Shown here: piece after piece, positions 25,886-33,300 of the stretch | Numbering within the stretch: the stretch's first letter is position 1 | Layout: the number at the start of each line of letters is the position of its first letter | Origin: JBBSAT01 sp044223665 | GTDB taxonomy: Bacteria > Myxococcota_A > Polyangia > Polyangiales > Sandaracinaceae | DNA: 64,000 nt | Reading direction: 5' to 3' | Assembly (NCBI GenBank): GCA_044223665.1 | Contig: JBGALT010000010.1 | Coordinates: 1 to 64,000 of the forward strand | Program-made: the position numbers and the translations under genes | Notes under the pieces: model-generated | What the model saw: only the letters and a program-made list of their open reading frames with translations | What the model was told of the DNA's origin: nothing | Database searches by the model: none

Positions 25886-28408
25886 TCAGGGAGGCGGAGG
25901 CGCCTCGACGCACACCGCCCGCGAGGTGTCGCACGCTTGGCCGGACGCGCAGTCGGTCGCCGTGGTGCAGCCCTGCCGCCGGCACAGCCCGGTGTAGGGC
26001 CCGCTGGTCACGCAGCGAGTGCCGATGGCCGTGCAGTCCGGGTCGGTCACGCACGCGCGCGTGCAGTGCCCGTCGCCGAACACCTCGCGGTCGTTGAACG
26101 CGGGGCCGCCGCCGCCTGCGAGCATCTCGTCGCAGACGTAGCCGGTCGCGCACTCGGCGGAGGTCGCCGGGAGGTTGGTCGAGTTCGGCGCGCCGCAGAA
26201 GCGATCGAGCGGCACGCAGAAGCCGTACGTCGCCCCCGCGTGATCGACCTGACAGAACTCCGTCGCGCCGGCGCAGCCCGCCGCCACGCCGATGCCGCCC
26301 GGCACGGCGCAACGCGGGACGCAGCGGTTGCCTTCGTCGCACGTCTCGCTGGCCGCACAGTCGGTGTCGTTCGCGCAGACGCCGATGCAGTAGCCCGTGT
26401 AGCCACCGATGGTGGCGCCGACCGGCGAGCAGACGTTGCCGGCGCCGCAGTCGGCCACGGTGTTGCAGCCGCGCAAGCAGACGGTCTGGCTGCCCCCGGT
26501 GCCGAGGCAGATGCCCCGGCCACCGTCACAGGCGCTTCCGGCCGTGCCGCAGTCGAGCGCGCCGCAGAGCCCGCCCGCGAAGCACATGCCGAGGCCGGGC
26601 GCGCAGTCGCTCGCGCTGACGCACGCGTCGCCGACGTGCGCGGTCGCGACGCTCGCGCGAGGCACGCAGCGTCCCAGCGTCGTGTCGCAGCGCTCGTCTC
26701 CGGGGGCCGGCACGATGCTGAGCAGCTCGCCGTCGTAGGCGGCGCCGTAGTTCATGTTGCACTCCGCATCGGACGTGCACTGCTCGACGCAGACTTCCTC
26801 GAACGCATCGCACGTCATCGCGACCGGGCAGGCCCCTCGCGTGGACGGGTCGTACGAGCAGTCGAGCCGGCAGCCGCCGCTCCGCGCGAAGGCGGGCGTC
26901 CCGTAGGCGAGGCGCGCCCCGCCGAAGGCCGCGACCAGCGGGTTCTGCGACAAGAGCCCGCTGCACGTCGCGCACGTGCCGCAGCCGTCGGCGACCGCGT
27001 CGAGGTCGCACTCGCTGTTGCACATCGAGCCCGAGAAGCCGTGGAAGGGCGGGTCGTTGGCGGGCGACGGCGCCGTGCTCAGGCGCACGTAGCCCGGATG
27101 CGCCGGATCGTTCTCGACGCCTTGACGCACGCCGCCGAAGACCTGGTCCACGCTCATCGCCGACAGATCGTTGAAGCACGCCGCCGTGCCCATGCAGAGC
27201 CCGGCCGCGCAGTGGGCGCCGAGCGCGCCGTCGGCGATCGAGCAGGCCGGCGTCGCACAGACCCCGCCCATGCACGCGAGCGTCCCGTTGCAGCTCGCGC
27301 CGCAGCACGCCTGCCCGAGCTCACCGCACGCCGGGCACAGGCCCGCCGAGCAGGCCGCACCGTTCGTGCACGGCGCTCCCGCCAGTGGGCTGCAGCAGAG
27401 CTGACCGACGTCGCCGCAGGGCGCGCACACGGCGTTGATGCACGTCTCTCCCGCCCCGCAGACGTGGGTGCAGTCCCCGCAGCGGAACGGGTTGCTCGAG
27501 ACGTCGGTGCACGCCCCGTCGCACGTCATCGAAGGCGCCGCGCAGCTGCACGCCCCGAGCGTGCACGTCTCCCCAGCGTCGCACTGCACGAAGCAGCCGC
27601 CGCAGTTCATCTCGTCGTTCTGGTCGTCCACGCAGGACAGGCCGCAGGCGAGGGTCCCGTCGGCGCACCGGCACTCGGACGCCTGGCAGTGCGACGTGCC
27701 CTCGCAAGCGAGGCCACAGCCGCCGCAGTTGGCGTCGTCGCTCGTGGTGTCGATGCAGCGATCGACGCAGTGCTCGAGGCCCGGGCCGCACGTGCACACG
27801 CCGCCCTCGCAGCTGCCACCGGCGCCGCAGTCGGTCGCCGCGTCCTCGTCGACCCGCGTGTCGCAGTCGTCGTCGGCGCCGTTGCAGCGCTCGACGCCGG
27901 TGCTCGAGACGAGCGGGTTCGAGTCGTCGCAGTCCATGCCGCCGCAGACGCGCGGCGGATCCCCGTCCATGTCGCCGTCGAGCGGCGAGAAGAGACAGAC
28001 ACGCGCCGCCGGGTCGCAGCGCTCACGCGTCGTGCAGGCGTCGTCGTCCATGCAGTCGCTCGTGACGGCGCAGGCTCGACCTGGCGTGCAGCCCTGGAGC
28101 GGGCTGCAGGACTCCCCCGGGCCGCAGAGGGCGGGCGTCAGCACGTGGGTGCACGTCCCCGAGGGCGTGCACGCGTCGGTCGTGCAGTCGACGCCGTCGT
28201 CGCAGTCGGGGGTCGCTCGGCACGGCCCCGCATCGGGGCGCGCAGGCGCGTCACGCGGCGCGCTGCCATCCCCCGGGCCGACGTCCATGACGTTTCCGCC
28301 GTCCGTGCCCGTGGCGGGGGGGCTCCCACCGCCACAGCCTGCCGAGCCACCGAGACCCGCGACGACGACGAGACCGAGAAAGAAGGAACGGACCGAGCAA
28401 CCGCGCAT
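25886..28408 (-). CDS. Large Cys-rich lipoprotein with MopE and Stig1-like units
   Basis: 840 residues. The ATG at 28408 (GGGGGT upstream) opens a lipoprotein signal with lipobox SAGC, followed by a G-D-A-P linker. In order there are Cys-rich blocks with CDDGVDCTTDACTPSGTC, one MopE-type motif (CDDSNPLVSS then CNGADDDCDTRVDED), three or four Stig1-type units (CIDTTSDDANCGGCGLAC, CVDDQNDEMNCGGCF), then a long stretch of four-Cys units to the C-terminus. It shares its building blocks with several other lipoproteins of this window. No catalytic motif. Likely a large disulfide-linked surface protein. Confidence 0.85.
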   Translation of the reverse strand: MRGCSVRSFFLGLVVVAGLGGSAGCGGGSPPATGTDGGNVMDVGPGDGSAPRDAPARPDAGPCRATPDCDDGVDCTTDACTPSGTCTHVLTPALCGPGESCSPLQGCTPGRACAVTSDCMDDDACTTRERCDPAARVCLFSPLDGDMDGDPPRVCGGMDCDDSNPLVSSTGVERCNGADDDCDTRVDEDAATDCGAGGSCEGGVCTCGPGLEHCVDRCIDTTSDDANCGGCGLACEGTSHCQASECRCADGTLACGLSCVDDQNDEMNCGGCFVQCDAGETCTLGACSCAAPSMTCDGACTDVSSNPFRCGDCTHVCGAGETCINAVCAPCGDVGQLCCSPLAGAPCTNGAACSAGLCPACGELGQACCGASCNGTLACMGGVCATPACSIADGALGAHCAAGLCMGTAACFNDLSAMSVDQVFGGVRQGVENDPAHPGYVRLSTAPSPANDPPFHGFSGSMCNSECDLDAVADGCGTCATCSGLLSQNPLVAAFGGARLAYGTPAFARSGGCRLDCSYDPSTRGACPVAMTCDAFEEVCVEQCTSDAECNMNYGAAYDGELLSIVPAPGDERCDTTLGRCVPRASVATAHVGDACVSASDCAPGLGMCFAGGLCGALDCGTAGSACDGGRGICLGTGGSQTVCLRGCNTVADCGAGNVCSPVGATIGGYTGYCIGVCANDTDCAASETCDEGNRCVPRCAVPGGIGVAAGCAGATEFCQVDHAGATYGFCVPLDRFCGAPNSTNLPATSAECATGYVCDEMLAGGGGPAFNDREVFGDGHCTRACVTDPDCTAIGTRCVTSGPYTGLCRRQGCTTATDCASGQACDTSRAVCVEAPPPP

Positions 28409-28527
28409 GGGCACCCCCAACGCCTGCCAGGCTCGTCTCGGCGCGACCGTCCGTCAAGCCGACACGTGGACGATCGGCGTGGTCAGGGCCGTTCTCGAGA
28501 ATCTTGCAACGGAGCGGCTGCGCGCGG

Positions 28528-29349
28528 TCACTCCATCTGGACGCCGGACGCCTCCAGGAAATCGACCACCACCGGGTTCTTCGAGCGGAGGATCTCCTTG
28601 GGCGTGCAGCTCTCTTCGATGCGGCCCTTGTAGAGCATGTTCACCCGGTGGCCGATCTTGAAGACGCTGGCCATGTCGTGGGTGATGACGAGGCTCGTCA
28701 CGCCGTACTTCTCGCTCGTCTCGGCGATCAGATCGTCGACGAGGCGAGAGCTGACGGGATCGAGGCCGCTCGTCGGCTCGTCGTACACGAGCAGCTCGGG
28801 CTCGAGCACGAGCGCGCGCGCGAGCGCCACGCGCTTCTGCATGCCGCCCGAGACCTGGCCCGGGAGCTTCGGCGCGGCGTGCGCGACGTTCAGATCGCTC
28901 AGGCGCTGCATCGCGCGATCGTGGACTTGCTTGCGCGTCATCTTCGTGTGCTCGCGCAGCGGGAACGCGACGTTGTCGAAGCACGTCATCGAGTCGAAGA
29001 GCGCGCCGAACTGGAACACCATGCCGAGCTTCTTGCGGACGGGCACGAGCGCCCAGTCGTCGAGCGGAACGATGTCGGCGCCATCGACCAGGATCTTCCC
29101 CGCGTCCGGCCGCTCGAGCCGGAGCAGCTGGCGGGTGAGCACGCTCTTGCCTGCGCCCGAGCCGCCGATCACCACGTTGATCTGGCCGCGCAGGATGTCG
29201 AAGCTCACGCCGCGCAGCACCTCGGTCCCGTCGTAGCTCTTCTTCAGGTCCTCGACGCGCACGTGCACCGGCTCGCGCTCGGCCGCCGCGCGGAGCTCGG
29301 AGGCGCGCGTCTCTCTCTCGCTGGGCGGGGCCGGCTCGTCGGTCGCCAT
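28528..29349 (-). CDS. mlaF: ABC transporter ATPase, MlaF type
   Basis: 273 residues. Walker A GGSGAGKS (62-69), Q-loop VFQFGALFDS, signature region QVSGGMQKR (165-173), Walker B LLVYDEPTSGLD and the switch His in VITHDM. The 'FQFGALFDSMTCFDNVAFPLRE' style segment is characteristic of MlaF/MKL ATPases that drive phospholipid transport between inner and outer membrane. It starts 3 bp after the MlaE-type permease stop. No MlaD (MCE) or MlaC gene is next to the pair in this window. Confidence 0.92.
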   Translation of the reverse strand: MATDEPAPPSERETRASELRAAAEREPVHVRVEDLKKSYDGTEVLRGVSFDILRGQINVVIGGSGAGKSVLTRQLLRLERPDAGKILVDGADIVPLDDWALVPVRKKLGMVFQFGALFDSMTCFDNVAFPLREHTKMTRKQVHDRAMQRLSDLNVAHAAPKLPGQVSGGMQKRVALARALVLEPELLVYDEPTSGLDPVSSRLVDDLIAETSEKYGVTSLVITHDMASVFKIGHRVNMLYKGRIEESCTPKEILRSKNPVVVDFLEASGVQME

Positions 29350-29352
29350 GCT

Positions 29353-30210
29353 CTATCCGACGAAGAAGAGGCTGGTGATGACGTAGTCGAGCACGAGGAT
29401 CGCGACGGCGCTCTGGACGACGGCGCGGTTGGTCGCCCGCCCGACTCCCTCGGCGCCTCCGCTCGCGTAGTAGCCCTGGCGGCAGGCGATCATGGTCAGC
29501 GTGAATCCGAACACGGCGGCCTTCGACAGGCCCTGGAGCAGATCGATCGGATCGACGAACCACGTCACGCGCTCGATGAACACGCCACCGTCGAGACCGT
29601 CGATCGCCACCGCGACGAAGTACGCGCCGGTGAGGCCGATCAAGTTGAACAAGAGGGCCATGACGGGCGCCGTCAGGATGCCCGCGAGCACCCGCGGCAC
29701 CACCAGGTATTGCACCGGGCTCACGCTCATCGTGGTGAGCGCATCGATCTGCGAGGTGACGCGCATCGAGCCGAGCTCGGTGGCGATGGAGCTCCCCGCT
29801 CGCGCGCTGATCATGAGCGACGCGAACACCGGCGCGAGCTCGCGCGCGAGCGCGACGCCGATGACCGAGCCCGTCTGGTTCTCGGCCCCGAACTGGCGGA
29901 AGCCGTCGACGAGCTGCAGCGAGAAGACCGATCCGACGGACGCGCCGGTGAGCCCGACGATGGCGATCGACTGCACGCCGATGAACTCCATCTCGTCGAC
30001 GAGACGCCCGAAGCGATACGGCGGACGCACGGCCCAGAGCACGGTCTCGACCGTCAGCCGCGCGAGCGTGCCGATCTCGGCGAAGAGCGCGAGCGGGAAC
30101 GCGAGGAGCCAGTCGAAGCCCGACGCCAGCCACGCGAGCGTCGCGTTCGGCTCGCGCGCCGGCGCGGCGACAGGCGTCTTGGGATCCGTCGGCTCGGCCA
30201 CGACCCACAT
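29353..30210 (-). CDS. mlaE: MlaE-family ABC permease
   Basis: 285 residues with five to six membrane segments. Family hallmarks are visible: FRQFGAENQTGSVIGVALARELAPVFASLMISARAGSS with the conserved Glu and 'SAR.GS' turn, and TMSVSPVQYLVVPRVLAGIL. The N-terminus is longer than in E. coli MlaE by a Pro/Ala-rich stretch. First gene of the mlaE-mlaF pair, divergent from the giant Stig1 gene. Inferred role: retrograde or anterograde glycerophospholipid transfer at the inner membrane. Confidence 0.92.
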   Translation of the reverse strand: MWVVAEPTDPKTPVAAPAREPNATLAWLASGFDWLLAFPLALFAEIGTLARLTVETVLWAVRPPYRFGRLVDEMEFIGVQSIAIVGLTGASVGSVFSLQLVDGFRQFGAENQTGSVIGVALARELAPVFASLMISARAGSSIATELGSMRVTSQIDALTTMSVSPVQYLVVPRVLAGILTAPVMALLFNLIGLTGAYFVAVAIDGLDGGVFIERVTWFVDPIDLLQGLSKAAVFGFTLTMIACRQGYYASGGAEGVGRATNRAVVQSAVAILVLDYVITSLFFVG

Positions 30211-30375
30211 CTAACACGGCCCGCGCGAGCACGGCGCGCTCGTCCCCGACGGCATCCTGGAGTGTGGCTGCACTCGGCACCCACACGCATCGACACCGTG
30301 GGCGTGTCGAAACCTCTCGTGACGCTTTTCCCTCTTTACAAAAGGGCGAAACGCGCGCCTAACCGATCGACGCAC

Positions 30376-33300
30376 ATGATGCTTCGCGGTCTCTCTCGCT
30401 CGTCGATCGCGCTCACCTTCGTCGCCGGCTGCGCTCTCGTCGCCGCTTGCACTCTCGTCGCCGGCACCCTCGCCGGCTGCACGGGACAAGCCCTCGTCGG
30501 TGGGCCGCCGAGCATGGACGGATCGACACCGTGCCCCGCGGGCCAGATCACGTGCAGCGGCCGCTGCGTCGATCCGAGCTCGAGCAACCTCGACTGCGGG
30601 CGCTGCGGCAACGTCTGCGCGTCGGGCTTCGCCTGCATGCTCGGCGAGTGCGTCCTCAACTGCCCGGCGGCGAACATCGCGTGCGGCACCGAGTGCATCG
30701 ATCCGGACGTCGACCCCGAGCACTGCGGCAGCTGCGGCAACGTCTGCGCGGCGGGCATGGTCTGCAACGCCGGGGCGTGCGACACGACGTGCGGCAATCT
30801 CACCCGCTGCGAGCCGCCGAGCGCGCGGCCGTACTGCACCGACGTGGTGACCGACCCGGCGAACTGCGGCAGCTGCGGGCACACGTGCGCGTCCGGCGAG
30901 TCGTGCGTCGCCGCCACCTGCCAGATCGTCTGCCCCGCGGGCGAGATGCTCTGCGGTACCGCGTGCGTCGACTTCGCGTCCGACCTCGCCCACTGCGGCG
31001 GCTGCGATCGCCCCTGCGCGGCGGGCGAGGTCTGCTCGGCCGGAAGCTGTCAGACCTCGTGCGGCGGTGGGCTGACCAACTGCAGCGGCGTCTGTCGCGA
31101 TCTCACCACGAGCAACGGCAACTGCGGCGACTGCGGGAACGCCTGCCCGATGGGGACCGTGTGCGCCGGGGGCGCGTGCGCGACGTCGTGCGGCGACGGG
31201 CTCACCGACTGCGGGGGCTCCTGTCGCGATCTCGGGACCGATCGGCTCGACTGCGGCGCCTGCGGACACGCCTGCGCAGCGGGCGAGATCTGCTCGAGCG
31301 GCACGTGCGTGACGTCCTGCGGCGCCGGCCTCGCCGACTGCGGCGGCACCTGCCGCGACCTCTCCGCCGACCGCGCGAACTGCGGCACCTGCGGCACCAC
31401 GTGCGGCACCGGAGAGGTCTGCTCCGGCGGCGCGTGCGACGTCAGCTGCGGCGGCGGCGCGACGGACTGCGGAGGCAGCTGCCGCGACCTCGCGGTCGAT
31501 CGCACGAACTGCGGCGACTGCGGGAACGTCTGTCCTGCCGGCGAGGTCTGCTCGGCCGGCACCTGCGGGCTCACGTGCGTCGGTGGCACGACCGACTGCG
31601 GCGGCGCCTGCCGAGACCTCACCTCCGATCCGAGCGACTGCGGCGCGTGCGGCACGACGTGCGCACCCGGCGAGGTCTGCGCGAGCGGCGCTTGCCAGAC
31701 GAGCTGTGGCGCGGGGCTCTCGAACTGCGGCGGCGTCTGCCGTGACCTCGGCATCGATCGCTTCGACTGCGGCGCGTGCGGCCACGTCTGCGCTGCGGGC
31801 GAGGTCTGCGCCGGCGGCGTCTGCCAGACGAGCTGCGGCGTGACGCTCGCCGACTGCGGCGGCACCTGCCGCGACCTCACGACCGATCGGGCCCACTGCG
31901 GCGCGTGCGGGAACGCCTGCGGCGCCGGCGAGATCTGCAGCGCGGGCACGTGCGCGGTCAGCTGCGCGCCCGGGCTCACCGACTGTGGTGGCTCGTGCCG
32001 CGATCTCGCGAGCGACCGCCTGGCATGCGGCAGCTGCGGGACGATGTGCGCGAGCGGCGAGGTCTGCGGCGCCGGCGCCTGTGAGGTGTCCTGCGTCGCC
32101 GGCCTCACCGACTGCAGCGGCTCGTGCCGCGACCTCTCGACCGATCGGCTGAACTGCGGCGCGTGCGGCACGCCGTGCGGCGCCGGCGAGCTCTGCTCGG
32201 GCGGCGCATGCGGCACCACCTGCGGTGGCGGCCTGGTCGACTGCGGCGGCGTGTGTCGAGATCTCTCGAACGACGTCCGCGCGTGCGGAGCCTGCGGCAA
32301 CGCATGCGGCCCGGACGAGCTCTGCGTCATGGGGCTCTGCGAGCTCGACTGCGGCGCGAGCGCCACCAACTGCGGCGGGACGTGCCGCGACCTCTCCGTC
32401 GATCCTCGCGCGTGCGGCGCCTGCGGTCGTGCCTGCGCTGCCGGCGAGGTCTGCACCGGCGGGCTCTGCGCGCTCACGTGCGGCGCGTTCGAGAGCGACT
32501 GCAGCGGCGTCTGCCGCGATCTCTCCACCGATCGCCTGAACTGCGGTGGGTGCGGCACCGCGTGCGCCGCCGGCGAGATCTGCAGCGCGGGCGTCTGCCA
32601 GACGAGCTGCGGCGCCGGGCTGACGGACTGTGGAGGGAGCTGTCGCGACCTCCAGAGCGATCGCGGCCACTGCGGCAGCTGCGGGGCCTCGTGTGGCGCC
32701 GGCGAGGTGTGCTCGGCCGGCCGCTGCGAGGTGAGCTGCGGGCCCGGCCTGACCGACTGCGGCGGCACGTGCCGCGACCTCGCGACCGATCGCAACGACT
32801 GTGGCGGATGCGGCATCGGCTGCGCGCCGGGCGAGATCTGCAGCGCGGGGATCTGCGAGACCAGCTGCGGCGCCGGGCTCAGCGACTGCGCCGGAACCTG
32901 TCGCGATCTCGCGACCGACCGTGGCCACTGCGGCGCGTGCGGGCTCGCGTGCGCGCAAGGCGAGGTGTGCTCGGCCGGGAGCTGCGTCGCGAGCTGCGCG
33001 GTGGGGACGATCGACTGCGGCGGCGTCTGCCGCGACCTCGCGACCGATCGGCTCAACTGCGGCGCGTGCGGCACGCTCTGCACGGCGGGCGAGATCTGCA
33101 GCGGCGGCTCGTGCGAGGTGAGCTGCGGCGCCGGGCTGACGGAGTGCAGCGCCGTCTGTCGCGATCTCGACGACGACCGACTGAACTGCGGCAGCTGCGG
33201 GCATGCGTGCGCTCCAGGCGAGCTCTGCGCGGGCGGCACCTGCGGGACGACGTGCTCGATCGGGCTCACCGACTGCGGCGGCATCTGCCGCGATCTCACG

